Of a stretch of 64,000 bases of DNA, positions 1 through 7,309 are shown piece after piece. Position 1 is the first letter of the stretch; every line of letters starts with the position of its first letter. Source of the stretch: Bin103 sp002238925 (lineage in GTDB: Bacteria; Spirochaetota; Spirochaetia; SZUA-6; Bin103); assembly GCA_965208065.1 (NCBI GenBank), contig OZ242313.1, forward strand, positions 1,116,001 to 1,180,000, read 5' to 3'. The notes below the pieces were generated by a model that had not been told where the DNA came from, ran no database searches, and was given only the letters and a program-made list of their open reading frames with translations. Position numbers and translations under genes: made by a program.

Positions 1-1
1 G

Positions 2-865
2 ATGCTTCCCGGGGTCGTTTACCTGCTCATCTTCAAGTACCTGCCGATGCTCGGCATCTCGATCGCCTTCCTGGAGATCAACCCGTTCATCGGCTTCAAG
101 GGGGTGATCGGCGGCGAGTGGGTCGGCTTCGAGAACTTCCAGAGATTCTTCGGCTCCTACTTCTTCGGCAACATCGTCGCCAACACCTTCATTATCAGCG
201 GCCTCAAGCTGCTGTTTTCCTTTCCCACCACCATCGTGCTGGCGCTGCTGATCAACGAGCTGGTCAACGTGCTGTTCAAGCGCGTGGTGCAGACCATCTC
301 CTACCTGCCGCACTTCATTTCCTGGGTGGTGGTGGCCGGGCTGGCGTTCAAGATGTTTTCCACCTCGGACGGCCTGGTGAACCAGTTGCTGGAGTGGCTC
401 GGCGGCGAGCGGCTCAGCTTCCTGGGCGATCCGCGCTACTTCCGCAGCGTGTTGGTGGCCACCCACGTGTGGAAGGAGATCGGCTGGGGAACGATCATCA
501 TCCTGGCCGCGCTGGCTGGCGTGAACCCGGAGCTGTACGAATCGGCGATCATCGACGGCGCCAACAAGCTGCAGCAGACCATCCGCATCACGCTGCCGTC
601 GATCGCCATGGTGATCTCCATTCTGCTTATCTTCAACATCGGCAACCTGATCAACGCCGGCTTCGAACAGATCCTGCTGCTGTACAGTCCGGTGGTGTAC
701 GACGTGTCCGATATCATCGACACCTACGTCTACCGCGAGGGCCTCCAGCAGCTCAACTTCTCCTACGCGGCGGCCGTGGACGTGTTCAAGTCGATCATCG
801 CCCTGGCGATGGTGGTAATGGCCAACTTCACCGCCAAGAAGCTGGAGCAGGAAGGGCTCTGGTAA
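2..865 (+). CDS. Sugar ABC transporter permease, LplB type (5' partial)
   Basis: Inner-membrane permease of a carbohydrate importer of the LplB/UgpA type. The visible 287 residues hold about six hydrophobic segments and the cytoplasmic EAA loop near residues 180-205 (ELYESAIIDGANKLQQT), which docks on the ATPase. Family members usually carry about 20 more residues before the MLPGVVYLL segment, so the true start probably lies upstream of the window. The stop overlaps the ATG of the next permease by one base (TAATG), so the two are translationally coupled. The solute-binding protein is not in the window. The substrate cannot be read from the sequence. Class is confident. Confidence 0.88.
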   Translation: MLPGVVYLLIFKYLPMLGISIAFLEINPFIGFKGVIGGEWVGFENFQRFFGSYFFGNIVANTFIISGLKLLFSFPTTIVLALLINELVNVLFKRVVQTISYLPHFISWVVVAGLAFKMFSTSDGLVNQLLEWLGGERLSFLGDPRYFRSVLVATHVWKEIGWGTIIILAALAGVNPELYESAIIDGANKLQQTIRITLPSIAMVISILLIFNIGNLINAGFEQILLLYSPVVYDVSDIIDTYVYREGLQQLNFSYAAAVDVFKSIIALAMVVMANFTAKKLEQEGLW

Positions 866-1755
866 TGGCGGTCAGCATCTCGCGCGGCGAGAAGGTCTTC
901 AACGGCTGCAACGTCGTGTTCATGATCTTCCTGTCGGCGTGGTTCATAATCCCGTTTGTGGTGGTGGCCTCCACGTCGGTGGTTGGCGCGGCCGAGGCGG
1001 CGCGGCGCGGCGGGCTGGTGTTCATTCCGCAGACCTTCGACCTTGGCGCCTATCAGGCCATCTTTGCCAAGGGCAGTGCGATTATCCGCTCCTACGGGGT
1101 AACCCTGTTCCGGGTGGTGGTGGGCACGGCGCTGAACCTGCTGTTCACGGCGCCGTTCGCCTATGCCCTGTCCAAGCGCAGCGTGCCGGGGCGCAAGCCG
1201 ATTGCGATGTTCGTGTTCTTTACCATTCTGTTCCACGGCGGCCTGATCCCGACCTACCTGGTGGTGCGCTACACCGGCCTGTACAACACCCTTTGGGCGC
1301 TGGTGATTCCGCAGCTCGTCAACCCGTGGTGGATGCTGATCATGCGCAACTTCTTCTACACCATCCCGGAGAGCCTGGAGGAGTCGGCGCTGATCGACGG
1401 CGCCACGCCGCCGATGGTGCTGCTGAAGGTGGTGCTGCCGCTGAGCATGCCGGTGCTGACCACGATCGGCCTGTTCTACGCGGTGTGGCACTGGAACTCC
1501 TGGTTCGACGCCGCCATTTACCTGGCCGACATCCGCCGCATGCCGGTGCAGAACATCCTGCGCCGCATCCTGATCAACGCCACCGAGGTGATCAACGACA
1601 ACCCGGAGATGCTGTACGAGATGGACGCACCGCCGCCGCCCGACGCCATCAAGGGCGCGGTGATCATGGTGGCCACGGTGCCGATCCTGTTCGTCTACCC
1701 GTTCATCCAGAAGTACTTCGTGAAGGGCGTGCTGCTCGGCAGCGTAAAGGGTTAG
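865..1755 (+). CDS. Sugar ABC transporter permease, YtcP/LplC type
   Basis: Second permease of the same importer, 296 aa, MalG-like. It has six predicted membrane helices and an EAA loop (ESLEESALIDGAT) about two thirds along. The ATG at 865 overlaps the previous stop. The final segment (FIQKYFVKGVLLGSVKG) is the usual ending of YtcP/LplC permeases. The LplB/YtcP pair normally works with a lipoprotein binding protein and a shared MsmK-like ATPase, neither of which is nearby. It converges on the minus-strand sulfatase operon with about 35 bp between the stops and no obvious hairpin terminator. Confidence 0.9.
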   Translation: MAVSISRGEKVFNGCNVVFMIFLSAWFIIPFVVVASTSVVGAAEAARRGGLVFIPQTFDLGAYQAIFAKGSAIIRSYGVTLFRVVVGTALNLLFTAPFAYALSKRSVPGRKPIAMFVFFTILFHGGLIPTYLVVRYTGLYNTLWALVIPQLVNPWWMLIMRNFFYTIPESLEESALIDGATPPMVLLKVVLPLSMPVLTTIGLFYAVWHWNSWFDAAIYLADIRRMPVQNILRRILINATEVINDNPEMLYEMDAPPPPDAIKGAVIMVATVPILFVYPFIQKYFVKGVLLGSVKG

Positions 1756-1789
1756 TGGCCTGCCGGCCGGGCGCCGGCAGCGACCGGCG

Positions 1790-3160
1790 TCAGGTAAAGG
1801 AGGACTCGCCGGGGTCGGCGGGGTCGTGGGGGGCCAGCCGGTAGCTGCCGTCGGGCTGCCGGAGCCACTGCGGCACGTCCGGTTCGCCGGCGCGGTTGGG
1901 CACCGGTCCTGCCAGGATCGGGTCGCCGGTGGCGTGCAGGTGGCGGTCGAGGCGCTCGCTCAGGTCGGCCTCGATCGCTGCCAGGGCGGGGTCGCCGGCG
2001 CGGTTGCGCAGTTCGTACGGGTCGTCGTGCAGGTCGAACAGCTGGACGTCCGGCAACGGCTCGGCGTAGCAGCGCTGCACCGCTTCGTGGTCGCCGGCGT
2101 AGCGCGCCAGCCAGCCGGAATCCACGTAGATCGGGATGCGCCGGTAGCCGCGGATCAGCTTGTAGCGCGGGCCGCGGATTACCCGGCTCGGCGTGTAGTA
2201 CCAGGCGCCGCTGCGCCGCCCCCAGTTGAACTCGCTGAACGCGAACGGGCGGTGGGTGTGGGTGTCGCCGGCGGTGAGGCGCGGCGCCCAGTTCATGCCG
2301 CCGCCAGCGGCGGGTGCGGGCAGGCCGCACAGGCCGGTGATGGTGGGCAGCAGGTCGACGTTGCTGGTCATGGTGTCCACCACCGTTCCCGCCGGGATCA
2401 CGCCCGGCAGGCGCAGCAGCAGGGCGGTGCGCAAGCCGGAGTCGTAGGTGGTGTGCTTGGCGCGCGCGATTGCCGGGCCGTGTTCGGTGGTGAACACCAC
2501 CAGGGTGTCGTTTGCCAGCCCGGCGCGCTCGAGGGCGGCCAGGATCAGGCCCACGCGGCGGTCCAGGTCGCGGATCTGCCACGCCAGGGTGGCCAGGTCA
2601 CGGCGCGTGGCTGCGGTGTCGGGCAGGTAGGGCGGCACCTCGACGCGTTCGGCCACCTCCGGATCGGAGCGGTCGCCGAACGGCCGGTGGCACTGGGTGA
2701 ACGACACCGATAGCAGGAACGGGGTGCCGCCCGCGCCGGCTGCCTCCAGGAACGCGGCGGCGGTAGCGGCCTGTTCTTCGCGGGAGGTATCGAGTTGCTC
2801 GCCGAAGCCCATCTGCGCCGGGTCGTTGAGCACCATCAGCCGCCCGCACAGCACGGTGCGGTAGCCGGCAGCGCGGAACCGCGCCGCCAGTGGCGGCGCG
2901 TCATCCCGCAGCAGCAGCGCTTCCTGCCCGGTCACCCCCAATTGGTGCGGCATCAGGCCGGTGTAGATGGCGGCCCGGCTCGGCATGCAGATCGGCGCCG
3001 CCGCGATGTGCTCGCCGAAGCGCGCGCCCTGTGCCGCCAGCCCGTCGAGATGCGGCGTGTCCAGCCACGGACGCCCGTAGCAGGCGAGCCAGTCCCCGAG
3101 GTCGTGGCAGTCGATGTAGACGACGTTGGGCGGCCCGCCGCGCTCCCTGCCGCCGTGCAC
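1790..3160 (-). CDS. Sulfatase (SGSH-like group, formylglycine type)
   Basis: Alkaline-phosphatase-fold sulfatase, 456 aa, expected to hydrolyse a sulfate (or phosphonate) ester. Cys58 of CMPSR (residues 58-62) is the residue converted to formylglycine, and TG follows as usual. The metal site reads YIDCHDLG rather than the common DDxG, a form seen in the heparan N-sulfatase-like group, and the later TTEHG and AKHTTYDSG motifs fit that group. The usual GKxH motif is replaced by CGRLMV. No signal peptide is visible, so it may be cytoplasmic and act on an imported small substrate. It is the last gene of a four-gene operon, only 4 bp after the GcvT-like gene. Choline sulfatase or phosphonate-ester hydrolase activity is possible but unproven. 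Confidence 0.85.
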   Translation of the reverse strand: MHGGRERGGPPNVVYIDCHDLGDWLACYGRPWLDTPHLDGLAAQGARFGEHIAAAPICMPSRAAIYTGLMPHQLGVTGQEALLLRDDAPPLAARFRAAGYRTVLCGRLMVLNDPAQMGFGEQLDTSREEQAATAAAFLEAAGAGGTPFLLSVSFTQCHRPFGDRSDPEVAERVEVPPYLPDTAATRRDLATLAWQIRDLDRRVGLILAALERAGLANDTLVVFTTEHGPAIARAKHTTYDSGLRTALLLRLPGVIPAGTVVDTMTSNVDLLPTITGLCGLPAPAAGGGMNWAPRLTAGDTHTHRPFAFSEFNWGRRSGAWYYTPSRVIRGPRYKLIRGYRRIPIYVDSGWLARYAGDHEAVQRCYAEPLPDVQLFDLHDDPYELRNRAGDPALAAIEADLSERLDRHLHATGDPILAGPVPNRAGEPDVPQWLRQPDGSYRLAPHDPADPGESSFT

Positions 3161-3164
3161 CCGG

Positions 3165-4493
3165 CTATACCGTGGCGTCTTCGCCGCGGGCGTGGGCCAG
3201 CTCGCGGGCGCTGGGGTTCACCGAGGGCCGGAACGGCACCTCGCACACGCGCGCCGGCACCGGCTTGCCCGGTTCGATGGCGTACTCGTCCGGCAGGAGC
3301 ACGGTCAGCTCGGTGCCGACCGCCGACAGCGCCACCGGCACATAGCCGAGCGCGATGTTGGTGTCCAGTTCCGGCGCGTGCCACGGCGAGGTGAGGTAGC
3401 CGACCGGGTCGCCGCCGGCGGCGTCCGACACCAGCCAGAAGTCGGGTGCGTAGTCGTCGATCGGCTTGCCGCCGAGGGTCATGCCCACCAGCTTCATCGT
3501 GAACGGCGGATTGCCGGCGTCGACCTGCTCGCGGACGCGCTCCAGCGCCGCCTTGCCGATGTAGTCGCCCTGCTTGCGGCGCGGCACCTGGTAGGCCAGG
3601 TTGCACTGGAACGGCAGCGTTTCGTGGTCGATGTCCTGCCCCCACGACATGATGCCGGCCTGGATGCGGCGCTGGTGGCCGGGCGCTATCACCGACAGCT
3701 GGTGCGCCTTGCCCGCCGCCAGCACCGCGTTCCACATCGCGTCGGCGTGCAGCGTGGCGTCGCGCAGGTAGATCTCGTAGCCTTTCTCGCCCGAGAAGCC
3801 GGATTGCGAAATCACCACCGCGCAGCCGCCCACCTCGGCTTCCAGGATGCCGTAGTAGGGAATCTCGCGGATGCTTTCGCCCACCAGGTCGGCCATCAGG
3901 TCCTCCGACTTGGGGCCCTGAATCTGCACCGGGCACACGTCGATCTCGTCGATCCGCACGTCCATGCGCATGCCGACGTTAACGCCCTGCAGCCAGAACA
4001 GCAGGTCGGAGTCGGCGAGCGAGAACCAGAACTCGTCCTCGGCGAGGCGCAGCAGCACCGGGTCGTTGAGTATGCCGCCGCGCTCGTTGCACAGGATCAC
4101 GTACTTGCCGTGCATCGGCTTGATGCGGGTGGCGTCGCGGGTAATCACGTAGTCCACGAACCGCTCCGCGTCCGGTCCCTGCACGCGGATTTGCCGCTCC
4201 ACCGCCACGTTCCACATGGTGACGTGGTGGGTCAGCGCCTCGTGCTCGGCCGCCGCCCCACCATCCTCCGGGCGCACGTAGCCGCGCGGATGGTAGATGC
4301 GGTTGTACACCGTGGCCCGCCAGCAGCCCGCCTGGTGCGACAGGTGCCAGTACGGCGACTTGCGCACGCGGTTGGAGATCAACAACTCGGTGGGTGTGCG
4401 CCCGCTCTGGCGCAGGTTGATCGGGACGACGCGGTCGGACTGGTCGACGCTGCGCGGCTGCGAGTTCGCGTGAGCGGTCGCGTGATCGGTCAT
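3165..4493 (-). CDS. GcvT-family folate-dependent demethylase, DmdA-like
   Basis: Folate-binding aminomethyltransferase fold, 442 aa, cytoplasmic. The segments VTMWNVAVERQIRVQGPDA, ILNDPVLLRLAEDEFWFSLA and VQIQGPKSEDLM follow the pattern of DMSP demethylase DmdA more closely than true glycine-cleavage T protein. The family moves a one-carbon unit from a methylated substrate to tetrahydrofolate. The start was set at the ATG at 4493 because it overlaps the stop of the upstream HD gene (ATGA). An N-terminal extension beyond it would be arginine- and glycine-rich and unlike the family. By operon context the substrate may be glycine betaine or a relative rather than DMSP; this is inference. Confidence 0.82.
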   Translation of the reverse strand: MTDHATAHANSQPRSVDQSDRVVPINLRQSGRTPTELLISNRVRKSPYWHLSHQAGCWRATVYNRIYHPRGYVRPEDGGAAAEHEALTHHVTMWNVAVERQIRVQGPDAERFVDYVITRDATRIKPMHGKYVILCNERGGILNDPVLLRLAEDEFWFSLADSDLLFWLQGVNVGMRMDVRIDEIDVCPVQIQGPKSEDLMADLVGESIREIPYYGILEAEVGGCAVVISQSGFSGEKGYEIYLRDATLHADAMWNAVLAAGKAHQLSVIAPGHQRRIQAGIMSWGQDIDHETLPFQCNLAYQVPRRKQGDYIGKAALERVREQVDAGNPPFTMKLVGMTLGGKPIDDYAPDFWLVSDAAGGDPVGYLTSPWHAPELDTNIALGYVPVALSAVGTELTVLLPDEYAIEPGKPVPARVCEVPFRPSVNPSARELAHARGEDATV

Positions 4494-5086
4494 GAATGCT
4501 CCCTCCGCGCCAGGCTGAACGGCTCGCGCGCGAACAGCCGGCGCACCATAGGTTCGAAGAAGTCCAGCGGCAGCGACTCGTAGTCGGGGTCGAAAGCCGC
4601 CTGGTCCCAGCGGTGGCAGAAGTCCACCGCATCCTGATACCACGGATGGTCGCGGTACTTGTCGCGGGCGTTGCGGTCGCGGCCGTAGTGGTGGGCGTAG
4701 TAGACAAGCTGGAACAGTCCGTGGTGGCGCACGATCCAGTACGTGCGCTCGGTTACGTAGGGGCGCAGGATCGTGGCCGACAGCTCGCCGTGGCTGTGCG
4801 GGGCCAGCAGGTCGTCGATGTCGTGCAGCAGCGCCGCCACCACCATCTCTTCGTCGGCGCCGTCCCGGTACGCCCGCGTGGCGGTCTGCAGCGAGTGCTC
4901 CAGGCGGTCCACTTGGTAGCCGGCCAGCGAGCCGGCCAGCGCGCGCAGCTGCGCCAGTACGCGGTCCGCGAGCCCGGCGGCGAATTGCTCCTCGAACTTG
5001 GCGAGCAGTTCGTAGTCCTCGCGGGTGCCCTCCGCCATGGCGGTGAAGCCCACCGTGGCTCCCGGCGCGGGTTCGGGGTTGCGCAT
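4490..5086 (-). CDS. HD-domain oxygenase, PhnZ/TmpB-like
   Basis: Small HD-domain protein, 198 aa. Candidate diiron ligands appear in order: H64 in LEHSLQ, H88-D89 in LLHDID, H97/H99, H121-H122 in VRHH and D161. The LEHSLQ motif and the 24-residue step to HD match the phosphonate-cleaving oxygenases PhnZ and TmpB, which split the C-P bond of an alpha-hydroxyphosphonate with O2 to give phosphate and an acid. The neighbouring dioxygenase gene would supply the hydroxylated substrate. The start was set at the ATG at 5086, 10 bp after the dioxygenase stop; the 3' end overlaps the GcvT-like gene by 4 bp. It could also be another HD phosphohydrolase; the pairing argues for the oxygenase. Confidence 0.75.
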   Translation of the reverse strand: MRNPEPAPGATVGFTAMAEGTREDYELLAKFEEQFAAGLADRVLAQLRALAGSLAGYQVDRLEHSLQTATRAYRDGADEEMVVAALLHDIDDLLAPHSHGELSATILRPYVTERTYWIVRHHGLFQLVYYAHHYGRDRNARDKYRDHPWYQDAVDFCHRWDQAAFDPDYESLPLDFFEPMVRRLFAREPFSLARREHS

Positions 5087-5096
5087 GCCTGCCGTC

Positions 5097-6209
5097 TCAG
5101 ACCCGGCCGGTGCGGTGCAGCATGACCAGGTGGTTGCGCACGTTGTCGTACTCGAAGTAGGCGTCCTGCAGGTGGCGGTGCCCGATGGTGTGCAGGGCGG
5201 TGCGGCCATGCAACACGCGGTGCGCGGAGACCATCAGTATCTGGCCACCTTCCAGGCGCAGCCACGCTTGTACACGAGGATCGTTCATGCGCGTGGACAG
5301 CTCGTGGTAGGCGGCATAGAACTCGGCGAGCCGCGGCTCCCAGAGCGGAACGGCCTGCATCTGCTGGGTGTTGAAGCGCACCATCCTGAGATTGCCGTGG
5401 CGGTCGAGGTCGACCACGGGGTTGACCGCGTAGCTCTCGGTATCGGCGCTCGCCAGCCGAAACGGCACCGGCACCGCGCACAGCGCGTCGAAGTCGGCCG
5501 GGCGCTCGTGGCGCAGGCGTTCCAGCACGGCAAATCCGTCCACGATCGACGATTCGCCGCCCTCGCACTCGTTGACCAGCATGTGCAGGAGTTGCACGCT
5601 CGGCGGCCAGTCGTAGCTGGTAAAGTCGTTGTGCGGGGCAATCGCCAGGGAAGTGTGCGCGATGCTGTACCCGCCGGGGTTCACCACCACGTCGTGGATG
5701 CGGTCGAACACCACCTCGCGCAGCGGCCCGAGCCGGCAGGCGAGCTGCTCCGAACTGGCGGGCTCGGTGGGCGCATTCACCAGCACGCACACTCCGCTCC
5801 TGAGGAACTCCTCAATCACCTCGGCCGCGGCGGCGTCGTCGTCCAGGAACTGCCGGTACTCGTAGCGGCGCGGCTGGAAGCTGCTGTCCCAGTAGGACAG
5901 CTCGGCATGGGGGCGGCTGACGATACGGCGAAGATCGACCGGCCGGTAGCTGGTGCGATGGCCATCCGGCCACACAATGGCCAGCGCGTCGCCAACGTCG
6001 CCGGCTTCGATGGCGACCCGATGCGGGCGCAAATCACGGGCCACCCGGAACAGGTGAAACCGCTTTTCCCCGGTTTGAGCAACGCGGCACTCGTTGCAGC
6101 CGCAATTGTCACGTAGCCACAGGTAGGGGAGGCTGGATTCGCCCCCGCCATTCCAGACCGCGGTCAGGGCATCGCCAGTCTCGACGACGCGGCTGAGCAC
6201 ATGCTCCAT
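5097..6209 (-). CDS. GBBH/TauD-type Fe(II)/2-oxoglutarate dioxygenase, TmpA-like
   Basis: 370-aa dioxygenase of the gamma-butyrobetaine hydroxylase group. The N-terminal domain has the zinc motif C36-x-C38-x2-C41 with H52. The catalytic jelly-roll has Fe ligands H193 and D195 (PHNDF) and H334 (VLHGR); the usual HTD is HND here. Enzymes of this group hydroxylate trimethylammonium substrates. TmpA hydroxylates 2-(trimethylammonio)ethylphosphonate, and its partner TmpB is an HD oxygenase like the next gene. It is the first gene of the minus-strand operon, with a Shine-Dalgarno (GAGGTGAT) before the ATG at 6209. Carnitine-type or AEP substrates remain possible. Confidence 0.82.
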   Translation of the reverse strand: MEHVLSRVVETGDALTAVWNGGGESSLPYLWLRDNCGCNECRVAQTGEKRFHLFRVARDLRPHRVAIEAGDVGDALAIVWPDGHRTSYRPVDLRRIVSRPHAELSYWDSSFQPRRYEYRQFLDDDAAAAEVIEEFLRSGVCVLVNAPTEPASSEQLACRLGPLREVVFDRIHDVVVNPGGYSIAHTSLAIAPHNDFTSYDWPPSVQLLHMLVNECEGGESSIVDGFAVLERLRHERPADFDALCAVPVPFRLASADTESYAVNPVVDLDRHGNLRMVRFNTQQMQAVPLWEPRLAEFYAAYHELSTRMNDPRVQAWLRLEGGQILMVSAHRVLHGRTALHTIGHRHLQDAYFEYDNVRNHLVMLHRTGRV

Positions 6210-6263
6210 AGTCGATCACCTCAATTCAGGATCATGACCGATTTCACGGGCTCATCGCCCGAA

Positions 6264-6286
6264 GATGTGAAGCTCTAGGATGTGAA
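6264..6286. promoter_or_regulatory. Direct repeat upstream of the dioxygenase operon
   Basis: GATGTGAA occurs twice, at 6264-6271 and 6279-6286, with a 15-bp period, 55-80 bp upstream of the dioxygenase start. Tandem half-sites in this position are typical of activator binding, but no regulator gene is in the window and the pattern could be chance. Confidence 0.3.
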
Positions 6287-6394
6287 TCGTAAAGCCGATT
6301 TAACGCAGGCCGTTGCTCGTGTCAAGCATTATCGTGCCGAATTCTCGCTATTTTGGTTCTTTCCGGCCCCCCCCATGATCGGCCCACCGGCGAT

Positions 6395-6472
6395 TCCCGG
6401 AACGCCCCGGCAGCCGAGCACGACAACGTCCGCAACCACCTCAACCTTCTGCGCCGCACCGTCCGCATCTGA
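6395..6472 (+). pseudogene. C-terminal remnant of a second GBBH-type dioxygenase
   Basis: Read on the plus strand, the frame ending at the TGA at 6470-6472 gives AEHDNVRNHLNLLRRTVRI. This closely matches the last residues of the dioxygenase at 5097-6209 (EYDNVRNHLVMLHRTGRV). The bases are similar too but not identical, and the orientation is opposite. No catalytic part of the gene precedes it. I read it as the surviving 3' end of a paralogue that was lost when the spondin gene region arrived or rearranged. Confidence 0.7.
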
Positions 6473-6510
6473 CAACTCTGCCCGCTGGGCCGCGGCTCGC
6501 ACGAAAATAC

Positions 6511-6537
6511 TTGACAACCTGTTTATAAACAGGTTGT
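6511..6537 (+). promoter_or_regulatory. -35 box and perfect 24-bp palindrome (operator)
   Basis: A consensus TTGACA at 6511-6516 runs straight into a perfect palindrome at 6514-6537, centred on TTTATAAA (12-bp half-site ACAACCTGTTTA). It lies 23 bp before the spondin lipoprotein ATG, with the Shine-Dalgarno GGAGG between. The perfect symmetry over the promoter suggests a dimeric repressor such as TetR or GntR type. No such regulator is in the window. A terminator is unlikely because no plus-strand gene reads into it. Confidence 0.65.
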
Positions 6538-6559
6538 TTCTATTGCGGAGGTTCCATAG

Positions 6560-7186
6560 ATGAAAAGAACACCGTTCTTTCTGTTGGGCGCGGCACTTGT
6601 AGCCATCGCCCTGGTGGGGTGCGAGAGCGCCGTTTCGACCGCGAAGCTGGTCAAGGTGACCATTTCCTACGAGGACGAAACCGGCGGGACCCGACACCTG
6701 TCGCCGGGCGTCTGGGTCCTCGTCGGCTCGGACCAGGCCAACCCGCTGTTCACGCAAGGTAGCGCCGACGGCAAGGCGATGGGTTTGGAGCCGCTCGCAG
6801 AGACCGGCATGAGAGCCGATTTGGCGGCATATCTCAAAAACCACGGGATGGTTTCCGGTGTGTTCGCGGGGGCCGACACCGGCATGACCGGCATGACCTC
6901 GTTCAGTCTGATCGCAACCCCCGGCAGCGAGCTCTACTTCGCGACCATGGTGGCGCCGTCGAATGACTGGTTCGCCGCCCCGAAGACCGGTATCCAATTG
7001 CTCGACGACCAGGGGAACGTCAATTCAGAAGCGTCGATGGTTTACGTCTGGGACGCGGGCACCGAGGAAGAGGACATGACCTACTGGGGAGGAAAAGAAG
7101 GACCGGACGACGATGACTCTACCGTTCGCGTGGTCCCGGCCGCCGATGCGATGTTCACAGTCACCGTCACCGTAGAAGAACTGTAA
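6560..7186 (+). CDS. Spondin_N domain lipoprotein
   Basis: 208-aa secreted lipoprotein. A signal peptide ends in a lipobox with Cys21 (LVGC). The rest fits a Spondin_N domain: LSPGVWVL, PLFTQG, LEPLAETG, GMVSGVFAGAD, the ATMVAPSNDWF segment and a DAGTEEED acidic loop are the usual landmarks. Such proteins sit on the cell surface; their ligand is generally unknown. The gene stands alone, with its own promoter-operator and a strong terminator at 7217-7254. Codon use is somewhat less GC-biased than that of neighbours. Confidence 0.82.
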   Translation: MKRTPFFLLGAALVAIALVGCESAVSTAKLVKVTISYEDETGGTRHLSPGVWVLVGSDQANPLFTQGSADGKAMGLEPLAETGMRADLAAYLKNHGMVSGVFAGADTGMTGMTSFSLIATPGSELYFATMVAPSNDWFAAPKTGIQLLDDQGNVNSEASMVYVWDAGTEEEDMTYWGGKEGPDDDDSTVRVVPAADAMFTVTVTVEEL

Positions 7187-7216
7187 ACGATCGCACGGAC
7201 CGTCACGTTCACACGG

Positions 7217-7254
7217 CCCCCACGCCTCCCCGCGGAGCGTGGGGGTTTCTTTTT
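7217..7254 (+). terminator. Rho-independent terminator after the spondin gene
   Basis: A 9-bp perfect stem, CCCCCACGC (7217-7225) with GCGTGGGGG (7237-7245), has an 11-base loop and is followed by TTTCTTTTT. It begins 31 bp after the spondin stop codon and is the clearest intrinsic terminator in the window. Confidence 0.9.
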
Positions 7255-7309
7255 GGCCGGGCGGCGGCCTGTACCTTGCGCTTGACCCGCAGCGCAAACC
7301 CTTCCACCA

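Noticed and set aside
6514..6537. Palindrome as a transcription terminator
   Set aside because: No plus-strand gene reads into it and the minus-strand operon starts 300 bp away. Its overlap with TTGACA favours an operator.
6282..6563. 93-codon plus-strand ORF between dioxygenase operon and spondin gene
   Set aside because: It runs through the dioxygenase fossil in the wrong frame and through the palindromic promoter; product is low-complexity.
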